A stretch of 64,000 nucleotides of DNA from JAEUMD01 sp050250815 (GCA_050250815.1 JBFWNY010000016.1:1-64000), one strand, 5' to 3'. Positions 6,957 to 16,047 are shown, counted from the first letter of the stretch. Notes: generated by a model from the sequence alone, not told the origin. Numbers and translations are program-made.

Positions 6957-8450
6957 TCAGGGGGCACGCGCGGATGTGCCGACGGGGGGCGTGCGGCTGC
7001 GCGTATGGATCGGGTTGCCGTCGTCGGCGCTGCGGGTCGCGGCGTGCTGCCGCACGAAGTCCACGAAGCGTTGTGCCCAGGGGTGCATCTCGGTCGACCT
7101 CAGGTGGGCAAAGCCCGCGACGAGATTGGCGATCACGATGCCGTCGCAGCCGTTGCCGAGCCCCGCACCGCGGCGGACGTCGAAAGCGTAGGTCAGATCG
7201 GGGGGCAGGTCGACGATTGCCGCATGATGGAATTCGTGCGCGCGGATCGTACGCGGCTCATCGCTGTTGCCGCCGGGCGGCGGCCAGGGCAGCGCGGCGG
7301 TCTCCTGAAGGATTACCTGGCCCCGCCCCTGCGGACGTTCGTGCATCTGGGCAAATCCCGGCACGACGCCGACCATCTCCGCCTGGGTGCCGTGCCAGCG
7401 GATCGCGCGCGTGAGATACATGAGGCCGCCGCACTCCGCATAAGCAGGCATGCCGCCGAGGATGGCATCGCGGATCGATGCGCGCAGGCTCGCGTTGGCC
7501 GCGAGAGCGTGCATGTGGGTCTCGGGGAATCCGCCGCCGATGAAGAGGCCGTCGCTGGCCGGCAGCGCAGTGGCCCTCAGCGCATCGAAGAACACCAGAT
7601 CCGCGCCGGCGGCCTGAAGCGCCTCCAGGTCGTCGGGATAGTAAAAGCCGAAGGCGCTGTCGCGCGCGATTGCGATGCGCGGGCGATACGTCGGCGCGGC
7701 AATGAAGTCGGAAGCTGCCTTTGCGCGCGCCGATGGCGCCGGTCGAGGCGAGGGCAGCGGCATCGCCAGCCGCGCCACGCCCAGCAGCGTGTCGAGATCG
7801 AAGCGCTCTGCTACCGCATCGGCGATTCGGTCGATGAAAGACTCCACTGCATCCGATTCGGTCGGCGTGGTCAGGCCCAGATGGCGCTCGGGAAGCATCA
7901 GATCGGCTCGCCTGGGCAACGCTCCGATGACGGGCACCTCCGTGTAGCGCTCGACGGCGGCGCGCAATTTGGCCTCGTGGCGCTCGTTTGCCACGCGGTT
8001 CAGAACGACGCCGGCGACGTGTACTTCCGGATCGAACACGCGGTAGCCGATGAGCAGCGGCGCGATGCCGCGAGTCATGCCTTCGGTATCGACAACCAGG
8101 ATGACGGGCGTGCCCGTGAGCTTGGCGAGCGCCGCGTTACCGTCGCGGCCCTCCAGATCGACGCCGTCGTAGAGTCCCATGTTGCCCTCGATGAGGGCGA
8201 TCTCGGCGGCCGCTTCACGTGCCGTCAGCATGGCCGCGATCTCGGTCGCGGATTGCGTGTTGAAGTCGAGGTTGAAGCAGGGCCGGCCCGTGGCGCGCTG
8301 ATGCCACATCGGATCGATGTAGTCCGGTCCCTTCTTGAACGACTGTACGGCGACACCGCGGCGGGCAAGCGCGCGTGCGATGCCCAGCGACACGGTGGTC
8401 TTACCGGAGGATTTGTGGGCTGCGGCGATGAGGATACGGGCCACGGGCAC
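6957..8450 (-). CDS. dsrN: DsrN, siroheme amidating cobyrinate a,c-diamide synthase homologue
   Basis: A protein of about 497 residues of the CobB/CbiA family. Seen: the N-terminal P-loop AAHKSSGKTT and GPDYIDPMWH, the middle ENMGLYDGVDLEGRDG-like block, and a C-terminal class I glutamine amidotransferase domain (GLFIGGGFPETH, the nucleophile Cys in YAECGGLMYL, and FHHA). Family knowledge: in dsr clusters this enzyme amidates siroheme to siro(heme)amide, the DsrAB cofactor. No other cobalamin gene is near, which fits that role. Start: GTG 8450 follows an AAGG site. GTG 8444 is an alternative, and a TTG at 8501 overlapping the dsrP stop would add 17 residues. Confidence 0.93.
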   Translation of the reverse strand: MPVARILIAAAHKSSGKTTVSLGIARALARRGVAVQSFKKGPDYIDPMWHQRATGRPCFNLDFNTQSATEIAAMLTAREAAAEIALIEGNMGLYDGVDLEGRDGNAALAKLTGTPVILVVDTEGMTRGIAPLLIGYRVFDPEVHVAGVVLNRVANERHEAKLRAAVERYTEVPVIGALPRRADLMLPERHLGLTTPTESDAVESFIDRIADAVAERFDLDTLLGVARLAMPLPSPRPAPSARAKAASDFIAAPTYRPRIAIARDSAFGFYYPDDLEALQAAGADLVFFDALRATALPASDGLFIGGGFPETHMHALAANASLRASIRDAILGGMPAYAECGGLMYLTRAIRWHGTQAEMVGVVPGFAQMHERPQGRGQVILQETAALPWPPPGGNSDEPRTIRAHEFHHAAIVDLPPDLTYAFDVRRGAGLGNGCDGIVIANLVAGFAHLRSTEMHPWAQRFVDFVRQHAATRSADDGNPIHTRSRTPPVGTSARAP

Positions 8451-8497
8451 TACGCCTTTCAGACTCTCACTGCATTCGTGCCCGCGCGCGACGCTGT

Positions 8498-9709
8498 TCA
8501 AGCAGCCGTCTCGATGTTGCGCGGCAGGAAAGGAAGAAGTTTCAACGCAACGCCCGTCAGCAGCATCGCGATCGAGACACCGGCGAGGCCGAGCAGAACT
8601 TCGGGTAGCGAGGGCCAGTACTTCGATACCTCGCCGTCGAGGAACGGGCTCGAGACCTCCATCCCTGGGAAGAGGTTGAGCGGATAGGCCTGCCCGCCGA
8701 TGATGGTCACGTACATGAAGGCCAGTCCGCCTGCGATGGCGAGCATCGAGGCCCCGATCAGCGCCCTGCGGTCCTGGGCGACATTGCCGCGGCCCATGAA
8801 ATATGCGGCGATCGCGATCGGCACCAGATTGCCGATCAGCACGTGTCCGATCCAGAACAGAAGCGTGTAGATGCCGCCGTCGCGCAGAATGAAGGCTTCG
8901 ACTCCAAGATGCTCGCTGGCGTAGAGCGCGGTCAGGTGCTTAACGGCCGTGAAGTAGAGAACGGCCAGCGCGAAAATGATCATGAGCCGGCGGAAGCTGT
9001 CGATGACCTCCTGCGACATGAGCTGCTGGCGTGTCTCGCGGCACATGGTGGTGAGAACGAGCACGGTGAAGGCCAGGCCGTAGAGGAACGATGCGGCAAT
9101 GAACAGCGGCGCCATGATCGCCGAGTCGTAGGCTTCGCGCGCTACGAGGAAGCCGAAGATCGAGCCCGTGCCGGTGGTCAGCGCCAGCCGCCAGCCGAAC
9201 GCCAGCCAGCCGACACTCTTGGTTGCGGCAGGCGAGCGCGAAAGGTCGCGATCCATCATGGTGAAGAGGTACACCGCCACGATGATGACGAAGCCGGTGT
9301 AGAGGTAGATGTTCCAGGCGAAGATCGACTTGAAGTTATAGGTCGTCATGGCGACCGTCAGCCGCTCGGGCCGGCCGAGATCGAGCACGAGCACGGCGAG
9401 TCCACCGACCAGCAAGGAAATGGCGAGGATGCCAGACAGTCGCGCGAACGGCTTGTAGGCGAGCCTGTTGAACACCGTCGATATCGACGCGATGTTGAGA
9501 GCGCCGGAGGCCGACACGATGAGGAAAACCGCGAACACGTGCGGCATACCCCAGACCACCGCGTTATTCATGCCGGTGACGATATGGCCGTGGTGCTCCA
9601 TGTAGAAGGCGGCCGCCAGCCCGATCGCGACCACGACGGCGTGCAGGACCAGCAGACCCCAGAACAGAGTGCTGTGATCCTCGAGCTTCTGGTAGCTGAT
9701 ACGGGCCAT
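8498..9709 (-). CDS. dsrP: DsrP, NrfD-type membrane subunit of DsrMKJOP
   Basis: A 403-residue integral membrane protein with about ten hydrophobic segments, for example LFWGLLVLHAVVVAIGLAA and VILDLG-containing LVGGLAVLVLDLGRPERL. It is the quinone-interacting NrfD/PsrC-type subunit of the DsrMKJOP complex, in the cytoplasmic membrane. The polar LGRPERL segment and the loop MYVTIIGGQAYPLNLFPGME are typical of the family. ATG 9709 gives MARISYQKLEDHS; upstream in-frame sequence is not membrane-like. The gene follows dsrO after 46 bases and precedes dsrN. Family knowledge: it exchanges electrons with the quinone pool through the DsrO ferredoxin. Confidence 0.93.
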   Translation of the reverse strand: MARISYQKLEDHSTLFWGLLVLHAVVVAIGLAAAFYMEHHGHIVTGMNNAVVWGMPHVFAVFLIVSASGALNIASISTVFNRLAYKPFARLSGILAISLLVGGLAVLVLDLGRPERLTVAMTTYNFKSIFAWNIYLYTGFVIIVAVYLFTMMDRDLSRSPAATKSVGWLAFGWRLALTTGTGSIFGFLVAREAYDSAIMAPLFIAASFLYGLAFTVLVLTTMCRETRQQLMSQEVIDSFRRLMIIFALAVLYFTAVKHLTALYASEHLGVEAFILRDGGIYTLLFWIGHVLIGNLVPIAIAAYFMGRGNVAQDRRALIGASMLAIAGGLAFMYVTIIGGQAYPLNLFPGMEVSSPFLDGEVSKYWPSLPEVLLGLAGVSIAMLLTGVALKLLPFLPRNIETAA

Positions 9710-9755
9710 CGTCGAACCTCTTCGCAGCGGCGGCGCCAAGCGCCGGCCGCCGGTA

Positions 9756-10610
9756 TCAAATGTTCTGGTAGTAGACGCCGGGATCGGTTCCCAGGTCCGC
9801 GCGGATGCGCGTCGTCCGGTAGGTGGCGACGCGCTTTGCGATCTCGGAAGCGGGATCGTTGAGGTCACCGAAGATCATTGCGGAGTGGCCCGCCTTCGCG
9901 CACGCCTCGACGCAGGCCGGCGTGCCGCCGGCATCGACACGGTGCACGCACATGGTGCAGCTTTCCACGCAACCCTTTCCGCGCGGCGCGTGGGGCTTCT
10001 GGTCCTGCAGCGGCTCGTGGATGAAAGAGCGCGCCTTGTACGGGCAGGCCATCATGCAGTAGCGGCAGCCGATGCAGATGTGCTTGTCGACGAGAACGAT
10101 GCCGTCGGCGCGCTTGAAGGAGGCACCGGTCGGGCAGACGTCGACGCACGGCGCATCGGCGCAATGCTGGCACATCATGGGCAGCGAGAAGGACGAGTTG
10201 TCCTTCGGGTTCTTCACGGTCAGCTTGCGGATCCACTGCGTATCGGTGGCGGGATGGCCGGTCGAGGTCCAGCCGTTCTCGGTCGAGCAGGCGGTGACGC
10301 AGTCGTTGCAGCCGTCCTTGCACTTGGAGGCGTCGATCAGCAGGCCCCAGCGGTTCTTCGACGAGACGGGGCCGGTCTTTGCTTCCGCCGGCGTCGTCTC
10401 CGCGAACGCCATCAGCGTCACGCCGGGCGCCAGCACTGTTGTCGAAAATGCCGTCGCGGCCTTGAGGAACCAGCGGCGGCCGACATCTACGGGGTCGGCG
10501 GCAGACGGCGCTGCGCCAACGGCCGCGCTCGTGGTGCTGCTGCGAGCATCGGAGCATGTGCAGCCGCTGCCGCAACCCGCAGACTTGCCCCGGACGTTGG
10601 TCGCGGTCAT
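9756..10610 (-). CDS. dsrO: DsrO, periplasmic Tat-exported 4x[4Fe-4S] ferredoxin
   Basis: A 284-residue electron carrier. A twin-arginine motif GRRWFLKA (about residues 44-51) with a following hydrophobic stretch directs Tat export. Ferredoxin cysteine motifs follow: CKDGCNDCVTAC, CQHCADAPCVDVCP, CIGCRYCMMACP and CVESCTMC, enough for four [4Fe-4S] clusters. Odd: the long pre-Tat segment has a cysteine cluster (Cys13, Cys17, Cys19 in GCGSGCTCS). Its ATG overlaps the dsrJ stop (ATGA). Family knowledge: DsrO links the cytochrome DsrJ to the membrane protein DsrP. Confidence 0.94.
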   Translation of the reverse strand: MTATNVRGKSAGCGSGCTCSDARSSTTSAAVGAAPSAADPVDVGRRWFLKAATAFSTTVLAPGVTLMAFAETTPAEAKTGPVSSKNRWGLLIDASKCKDGCNDCVTACSTENGWTSTGHPATDTQWIRKLTVKNPKDNSSFSLPMMCQHCADAPCVDVCPTGASFKRADGIVLVDKHICIGCRYCMMACPYKARSFIHEPLQDQKPHAPRGKGCVESCTMCVHRVDAGGTPACVEACAKAGHSAMIFGDLNDPASEIAKRVATYRTTRIRADLGTDPGVYYQNI

Positions 10611-11095
10611 CGGCCAACCTCCTTCAGGTAGCTCTGCAGGGCTGCCTGCTCACGGGCCTGCATCTGGCTCGCCATGCCAGGCAAGGCCCCGTGCGGATCC
10701 GTGGCACCGGTTCGTGTCGCCTCGCCCGGGCGCGATGCATGGCAGTCGAAGCAGTCCACGCGGACTGCCGCGTAGTCGTGACATGTCCTGCAGAAGTGCT
10801 TGGGGTCGGCCACGGTGACGGGCTTGCCGTCGGTGCCCTGCACCTGATGGCAATCGATGCAGCCCTTGAGGCTGAACTTGTTGCCACGCACGCCTTCGTG
10901 CACGGTCTCGTCGCGCTGATGGTTGAGCACGGTCATGTGGTAGCGGCGCATCCAGTCCGTCTCTGCGACGCATTTTTCGCCGCGCCCCTTGGCGGGTTGA
11001 GGCGGGCCCGCGCTCGCCGCCGGGGCGAGCGCAGCCATGGCCACGGCAACGAGCGCCGCAGCCCAGGCCGGATGATGTCGCTTCGCGCCGCGCAT
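10607..11095 (-). CDS. dsrJ: DsrJ, periplasmic triheme cytochrome c
   Basis: A 162-residue exported cytochrome. The signal sequence ends near ASAGPP (residues 27-32). Three CxxCH heme c sites are visible: CIDCH (79-83), CRTCH (102-106) and CFDCH (115-119). Cys42 in GEKCVAETDWM corresponds to the cysteine that, in studied DsrJ proteins, is an unusual His/Cys axial heme ligand. It is the periplasmic cytochrome of DsrMKJOP. It overlaps dsrO by four bases and starts 10 bases after dsrL. Confidence 0.94.
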   Translation of the reverse strand: MRGAKRHHPAWAAALVAVAMAALAPAASAGPPQPAKGRGEKCVAETDWMRRYHMTVLNHQRDETVHEGVRGNKFSLKGCIDCHQVQGTDGKPVTVADPKHFCRTCHDYAAVRVDCFDCHASRPGEATRTGATDPHGALPGMASQMQAREQAALQSYLKEVGR

Positions 11096-11105
11096 GGCCT
11101 TTTAC

Positions 11106-13097
11106 TTACTCGCCCAGGCCCATCTGGATGTAGCCGGTCGGGCAGACATCCGCGCAGATGTGGCAGCCCACGCACATCGTGTACTCGGTGTAGACGTAAC
11201 GGCCGACGGCGCGCTCCTTCTTGGGCACGCGCTTGACGGCGGTCTGCGGGCAGAAGATCACGCAGTTGTCGCACTCGAAGCACATGCCGCAGCTCATGCA
11301 GCGCTTGCCCTCGTTGATCGCCTGTTCCTCGGTGAGCCCTTTGATGCGCTCATCGAAGTTGCCGAGCACAGCTTCGGCCGCGATGTGCACTTCGTCACGC
11401 TTGCCGCGGGCCTCGAACTTGAAGTGGCCCTTGAACAGATCGGAATGGGGGATGATCTGGTTCGCCGAGCGGTCCTCGTAGTTGTGTACGGCGAACTTCG
11501 CATCCGAAGTGCCGCGCGTTTGACCGTGCTTGTAGGGCTCGGGTTCGAGCGCGCGCTGGTGCAGCTCGCGCAGCAGGTTGAAGTGGTGCACGTCGACCTT
11601 GGGGCGCTTGTCGACGGGCGAGCCGGCGAGGAAGTAGTCGATGCTTTCCGCAGCGATGCGGCCGTGCCCGATCGCCGTCGTCAGCAGATGCGGACGGACG
11701 ATGTCGCCACCGGCGAAGTGCTTAGGCTTGTTCTTGACGCGGTACATGGCGTCGGTGGCGATGTAGCCCCGGCCGTTGTCGAGCCCCTTCAGGCCATCGT
11801 CGAGGTCGCCCATCTGGCCGATGGCCGAGATGATGATGTCGCCCTCGATCTCGAACTCGGAGCCCTCGATCTTCTGAGGAACGTTCTTCTTGTCCATCGT
11901 GCATTTGCACATGCGTAGGCCGCGGGCGCGGCCGGCGTCGTCGCGCAGCACCTCGATCGGCATCACGCCGCCCATGATTGTCACGCCCTCGCGCATCGCG
12001 TCCTCGCGCTCGCGCTCCGAAGCGGTCATCTTCTCCAGCGGGAACAGCGAGGTCAGCGTTGCCGAGAGGCCTTCACGGCGCATGGCGCCCGCAACGTCGT
12101 GCGCGGTGTAGCCCAGCACGTTGTGCGGATCGATGTCTTTCTCGGCCTTGTGGGTGATGTGGCCGAGGCGGCGCGCCACCGAGGCGACGTCGATCGAGGT
12201 GTCGCCGCCGCCGACGACGATGACCTTCTTGGCGGTGCCGACGACCCAGCCCTGGTTGAACGCGTCGAGGAACTCGACGCCCGTGATGCAGTTCTCGGTG
12301 CCCTCCCAGCCGGGGACAGGAAGGCCGCGGCCCTTCTGCGCACCGACGGCCCAGAAGATGGCGTCGAACTCCTTCTCGAGCTCCTCGACGGTCACGTCGG
12401 AGCCGACGCGCGTGTTGAGGCGCACGTCGACGCCCATGTCGAGGATGCGGCCGATCTCGGTGTCGAGCATGCCGCGCGGCGTGCGGTATCCGGGAATGCC
12501 GTAGCGCATCATGCCGCCCAGCTCGCTGTGCGCTTCCAGGATCGAGACGGCGTGGCCCTTGCGGCGAAGGAAGTAGGCGGCGGCAAGACCGGCCGGACCA
12601 CCGCCGATGACGGCAATCTTTTTGCCGGTGAACTCGCCGGCCTCCGGCAGCTTCAACGCGTTGTCGTTGGCCCAGTCGCCGACGTACTGCTCGACGGCGT
12701 TGATACCGACGAAGTCATCGACCTCGTTGCGATTGCAGCCGTCCTCGCAAGGAGCGGGGCATACGCGCCCCATGGTGGCGGGGAACGGGTTCGCCTCGAC
12801 CATGCGCTGGAAGGCGTACTGCTGCCACTTCATGTCCTTCGTCGGCGGCTTGTCCATCTGACGGGCGATGGCGAGCCAACCGCGGATCTCGTGGCCAGAG
12901 GGGCAGGAGCCCTGGCAGGGTGGCGTCCGGTGCACGTAGGTCGGGCACTTATAGGAATGGTCGCCCTGGAAGATCTTCTCGGTAAGATCGTCCCAACCGG
13001 TCCACATGTTGTCGCCGCTCTTGTAGCGGCGGAACGTCAGCTTCGTGTCGTCGGACGGCTTGCCGTCGCCCTTGGGCTTGTTGGCCATGTCGTTCAT
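11106..13097 (-). CDS. dsrL: DsrL, NAD(P)H:acceptor iron-sulfur flavoprotein
   Basis: A 663-residue protein like the small subunit of glutamate synthase. An N-terminal cysteine-rich domain (CPTYVHRTPPCQGSCPSGHEIRG and CPAPCEDGCNR) precedes an FAD Rossmann fold (GGGPAGLAAAYFLRRKGH, about residue 165) and an NAD(P)-binding fold (VIVVGGGDTSIDVASVARR, about 305). The C-terminal 80 residues hold two ferredoxin motifs, CMSCGMCFECDNC and CVGCHICADVCP. Family knowledge: DsrL is essential for sulfur oxidation through reverse Dsr and transfers electrons from DsrAB to NAD(P)+, so its presence supports the oxidative direction. Its ATG 13097 is 13 bases after dsrK. Confidence 0.95.
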   Translation of the reverse strand: MNDMANKPKGDGKPSDDTKLTFRRYKSGDNMWTGWDDLTEKIFQGDHSYKCPTYVHRTPPCQGSCPSGHEIRGWLAIARQMDKPPTKDMKWQQYAFQRMVEANPFPATMGRVCPAPCEDGCNRNEVDDFVGINAVEQYVGDWANDNALKLPEAGEFTGKKIAVIGGGPAGLAAAYFLRRKGHAVSILEAHSELGGMMRYGIPGYRTPRGMLDTEIGRILDMGVDVRLNTRVGSDVTVEELEKEFDAIFWAVGAQKGRGLPVPGWEGTENCITGVEFLDAFNQGWVVGTAKKVIVVGGGDTSIDVASVARRLGHITHKAEKDIDPHNVLGYTAHDVAGAMRREGLSATLTSLFPLEKMTASEREREDAMREGVTIMGGVMPIEVLRDDAGRARGLRMCKCTMDKKNVPQKIEGSEFEIEGDIIISAIGQMGDLDDGLKGLDNGRGYIATDAMYRVKNKPKHFAGGDIVRPHLLTTAIGHGRIAAESIDYFLAGSPVDKRPKVDVHHFNLLRELHQRALEPEPYKHGQTRGTSDAKFAVHNYEDRSANQIIPHSDLFKGHFKFEARGKRDEVHIAAEAVLGNFDERIKGLTEEQAINEGKRCMSCGMCFECDNCVIFCPQTAVKRVPKKERAVGRYVYTEYTMCVGCHICADVCPTGYIQMGLGE

Positions 13098-13109
13098 CCG
13101 CGTGTCTCC

Positions 13110-14660
13110 CTATGCGGCCTGACCGTTGCCGGCAGTGCCCTTTGAATTTTCAGCGAGCTCCCGCTCCTGGACAGATCCGGTGAGCACGATGGCGTTGGCG
13201 ACCATCTGGTGCACGGACAGGATCGCGTCCATGTCGAAGCCGTAGTGCGGCATCACCTTGGTGAACTGAGCCTTGCAGATGGCGCAGATGGCGGCCATGT
13301 GCGTGACGCCGTGGTCCTCCTTCACCTGCTGGAGCGCGCGCATGCGCGGCTGCGCGCCCTTGACGCGCAGGTCCATCAGGTCGTCGGTCAACAGGCCGCC
13401 GCCGCCTCCGCAGCAGAACGTGCTTTCCTTGATGGTGTCGGCGGCCATGTCGAAGAAGTGGTTGCAGGTGGCGCGCAGGATGGCGCGCGGGATCTCGAAC
13501 TGGCCGCCAGGCATGTCGCCCATGCGCGAGGCGCGCGCCACGTTGCAGCTGTCGTGATAGGTGAGGCGGTACTCATCGTTCTTCGACTTGTCGAAGCGCA
13601 ACTTGCCCTCCTTCATGAGGTCGTAGGTGAACTCGCAGATGTGCTGCGGCACCGGGTAGCGCGGGTCGAGGAAGTCGAAGGGACCGGCAAGCGTGTTGAG
13701 GAACGAGTAGGCGACGCGCCAGGCATGGCCGCACTCGCCGAACACGATGCGCTTGACGCCCAGATCGAGTGCCGCCTTGCGGATGCGAAGGGAAACCTCG
13801 CGCATGTTCTCGTAGGAGCCGATGAACATGCCGAAGTTCGCCGCTTCCGAGGCATAGGACGACAGCGTCCAGGTGACGCCGGCCTCGTGGAACACCTTGG
13901 CGTAGCCCATCAGGCCCTGAATGTGCGGCTCGGCGAACAGGTCGGCCGATGGCGTGACGAGCAGCACTTCGCAGCCTGGCTCGTCGATCGGCATCCGCAC
14001 CTTGAGGCCGGTCTCCTCCTCGATCTCTTCCTCCAGGCCCTCGAGCGTCGACTGGATGGCCTTCTTGGGAAGGCCGAGGTTGTTGCCGACCTTGTAGACC
14101 TTGCCGATGATTTCGTTGCAGTACTTCTGGCCCTTGCCGACCGTGTCCATGATCTCGCGCGCGGCCATCGAAACCTCGGCCGTGTCGATGCCGTAGGGGC
14201 AATAGACCGAGCAGCGGCGGCACTGTGAGCACTGGTGGAAATAGCTGTACCAGTCGTCCAGCACCTCCTCGGTAAGGTCCTTGGCGCCGACGAGCTTGGG
14301 GAAATACTTGCCAGCGAACGTGAAGTAGCGGCGGTAGACCGAGCGCAGCAGATCCTGGCGGGCCACCGGCATGTTCTTGGGGTCACCGGTGCCCAGGAAG
14401 TAGTGGCACTTGTCGGTGCAGGCACCGCATTTCACGCAAGAGTCGAGATAGACCTGGAGCGAGCGGTACTTCCCCAGAAGCTCGCCCATCTTGTCGATGG
14501 CCTTCTCCTGCCAGTTGTCGACCAGCTCGCCGGGGAACCCCAGCGCCGCCTGGTGCTCCGGCTTGGCGACGAACGGCTTCGATCCCTCCATCGCGCCGCA
14601 CTTGATCTGCGGGATGTCGAGAGGATCGGCGTCGCGGATGAAATCGGCCACGTCAGCCAC
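13110..14660 (-). CDS. dsrK: DsrK, cytoplasmic HdrD-like catalytic subunit of DsrMKJOP
   Basis: A 516-residue iron-sulfur protein related to heterodisulfide reductase HdrD. Two ferredoxin motifs (CVKCGACTDKC and CSQCRRCSVYCP) precede two cysteine-rich CCG-type domains. The second ends in CCGGGGGLLTDD and CAICKAQF, which ligate the noncubane [4Fe-4S] catalytic cluster. Family knowledge: DsrK acts on the DsrC disulfide or trisulfide and passes electrons to DsrM. GTG 14660 (MADVADFIRDADP) follows a GGAGG site six bases upstream and is preferred to ATG 14684, which would add a basic MRKRRRSP tail. Confidence 0.94.
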   Translation of the reverse strand: MADVADFIRDADPLDIPQIKCGAMEGSKPFVAKPEHQAALGFPGELVDNWQEKAIDKMGELLGKYRSLQVYLDSCVKCGACTDKCHYFLGTGDPKNMPVARQDLLRSVYRRYFTFAGKYFPKLVGAKDLTEEVLDDWYSYFHQCSQCRRCSVYCPYGIDTAEVSMAAREIMDTVGKGQKYCNEIIGKVYKVGNNLGLPKKAIQSTLEGLEEEIEEETGLKVRMPIDEPGCEVLLVTPSADLFAEPHIQGLMGYAKVFHEAGVTWTLSSYASEAANFGMFIGSYENMREVSLRIRKAALDLGVKRIVFGECGHAWRVAYSFLNTLAGPFDFLDPRYPVPQHICEFTYDLMKEGKLRFDKSKNDEYRLTYHDSCNVARASRMGDMPGGQFEIPRAILRATCNHFFDMAADTIKESTFCCGGGGGLLTDDLMDLRVKGAQPRMRALQQVKEDHGVTHMAAICAICKAQFTKVMPHYGFDMDAILSVHQMVANAIVLTGSVQERELAENSKGTAGNGQAA

Positions 14661-14738
14661 GGGCGACCTCCGTCGTTTTCGCATCTGCCGAGGGTCGAAT
14701 TGCGCAGCGTGCGGTTGTCGGGCGTGCGCTGGCGGTGC

Positions 14739-15482
14739 TCATCGTTCAGAGCCTCCGCTCGCCGTCTCGAGCTTTGCAGCCCACGGTGCCAGATGGCGCT
14801 TCTCGCGCGGGTTGTCCGCCTGGTTGCGCGACGGCGAGAAGAACAGGCCGACGCCGTGCAGCAGCTTGGAGAAGGGGAAGATGATCATCAGCGTTGCCAC
14901 CAGCGTCAGGTGCACGAGCAGCACCGGATCGGTGGGCAGCGGCCGGATGTCGAACGTCATCAGACCGGTGAAGAAGGCCTTCACGGCGACGATGTCGGTG
15001 CGCGCCACGAATTTCATCATGAGGCCGCTGAGACCGATGGCCACCAGCAGCGCCAGCATCAGATGGTCAGACGGGGCCGAAATGTAGCGGATGCGCGGCA
15101 CGAGAAAGCGCCTCGCCCAGAGCCCGAGAAGGCCGGCAACCATGGCAAACCCGGCGTAGACGCCGAAAGGCTGCATCATGGCGAGCAGGTCAGGGACGGG
15201 AGAGACGAAGTATCTGAGGTGGCGGATCAGCACGAGAAGCAGGCCGAAGTGGAACAGCCAGCCGAAGACCCAGATCCACTTGTTGGCCTTGAACAGGCTT
15301 TCGAACAGTACGACCTCGCGTGCGAGGCGGAATGCGACGCCCGAAGTCGTGGTCGGCGCCGGAGTCGTCGGGATCTTGAGCGGCGCGGGCACCGTCCAGT
15401 AGCGACGGATGCGGTAGGCGAGACCGCCTACAAGCGTCGCCGTCGCAACGTAGAACAGGGCCGCATACAGTCCGGTCAACAC
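14739..15482 (-). CDS. dsrM: DsrM, membrane cytochrome b subunit of DsrMKJOP
   Basis: A protein of about 247 residues with five or six membrane segments, of the NarI-like cytochrome b type. Histidines suited to heme b binding occur in LFHFGLLLVLIRHLRYF and VLLVHLTLVATLMII. Family knowledge: DsrM binds heme b and connects DsrK to quinone. GTG 15482 (VLTGLYAALFYVA) has an AGGAG site five bases upstream; the longer in-frame upstream sequence is polar and not part of the family. The gene is separated from dsrC by 166 bases that hold two long inverted repeats. Confidence 0.92.
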   Translation of the reverse strand: MLTGLYAALFYVATATLVGGLAYRIRRYWTVPAPLKIPTTPAPTTTSGVAFRLAREVVLFESLFKANKWIWVFGWLFHFGLLLVLIRHLRYFVSPVPDLLAMMQPFGVYAGFAMVAGLLGLWARRFLVPRIRYISAPSDHLMLALLVAIGLSGLMMKFVARTDIVAVKAFFTGLMTFDIRPLPTDPVLLVHLTLVATLMIIFPFSKLLHGVGLFFSPSRNQADNPREKRHLAPWAAKLETASGGSER

Positions 15483-15506
15483 CGGCGCGTCTCCTAAGTT
15501 TCCTCG

Positions 15507-15615
15507 ACCGAACGGGTGCTGTTTGCACTGGTGAGCGCAGACATCCTCACCGTTCGGTTTCCCCGCGCCGGGCCGGTTGCGCGCTGCGTCCGGACCAAAG
15601 TTGCGCGCGGGGAAA
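15507..15615 (-). repeat. Two adjacent long inverted repeats between dsrC and dsrM
   Basis: First: ACCGAACGG (15507-15515) and CCGTTCGGT (15550-15558), nine perfect pairs extendable with one bulged G. Second: TTTCCCCGCGC (15558-15568) and GCGCGGGGAAA (15605-15615), eleven perfect pairs. They share base 15558. Neither is followed by a T run on the minus strand, so classic termination is doubtful. mRNA processing, stabilisation of the dsrC message, partial termination or protein binding are possible. Confidence 0.65.
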
Positions 15616-15648
15616 TCCAATGCTCTTGCCGTCTTCCGATGCCGGTCG

Positions 15649-15981
15649 TCAGACGCAACCCGTGGGCTTGGGAAGACCGGCGATCATGCATGCCTGCTTG
15701 GCCGGACCGTAGGGGAACAGCTCGTACAGATACTTGTTGTTGCCCTTCTCCGGACCCATCGTCTTGGCCAGAGCCTTGGTGAGCACGCGGATGGCCGGGG
15801 CCACCTGGTACTCGTCATAGTAGTTACGCAGGAAGTTCACGACTTCCCAGCGCTCGTCATTCATCTCGAGGTTCTGGTTCTTGGCGATCTCGAGTGCGAT
15901 TTCCTCGGTCCAGTCGTTGAGGTCGGTGAGGTAGCCTTCCTCGTCGTGCTCGATGGTCTGACCGTTGACTTGGTAAGCCAT
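15649..15981 (-). CDS. dsrC: DsrC, sulfur-carrier protein with both redox cysteines
   Basis: A 110-residue cytoplasmic sulfur carrier. The C-terminal arm AKQACMIAGLPKPTGCV carries CysB (Cys98) and the penultimate CysA (Cys109) required for a DsrC trisulfide. Start MAYQVNGQTIEHDEEGYL is canonical for the family. Family knowledge: DsrC accepts sulfur from DsrEFH, presents it to DsrAB for oxidation and is recycled by DsrK. It is the only one of three DsrC-family proteins in the window with these cysteines. It lies 66 bases after dsrH. Confidence 0.96.
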   Translation of the reverse strand: MAYQVNGQTIEHDEEGYLTDLNDWTEEIALEIAKNQNLEMNDERWEVVNFLRNYYDEYQVAPAIRVLTKALAKTMGPEKGNNKYLYELFPYGPAKQACMIAGLPKPTGCV

Positions 15982-16047
15982 GTTGTTCTCCTTCGGTTGG
16001 TCCAGATGGGAGCCTGTCGGCGACAGCCTGAAGCACTTGCTCCCGCA

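Noticed and set aside
6282..8687. An 801-codon plus-strand open frame
   Set aside because: It is the mirror of DUF4202, dsrN and the end of dsrP; GC-rich codon use keeps the antisense frame open. Arg/His/Ala-rich, no domain.
12099..13145. A 348-codon plus-strand open frame
   Set aside because: Antisense to dsrL, whose FAD and NAD motifs are intact. No domain or ribosome site.
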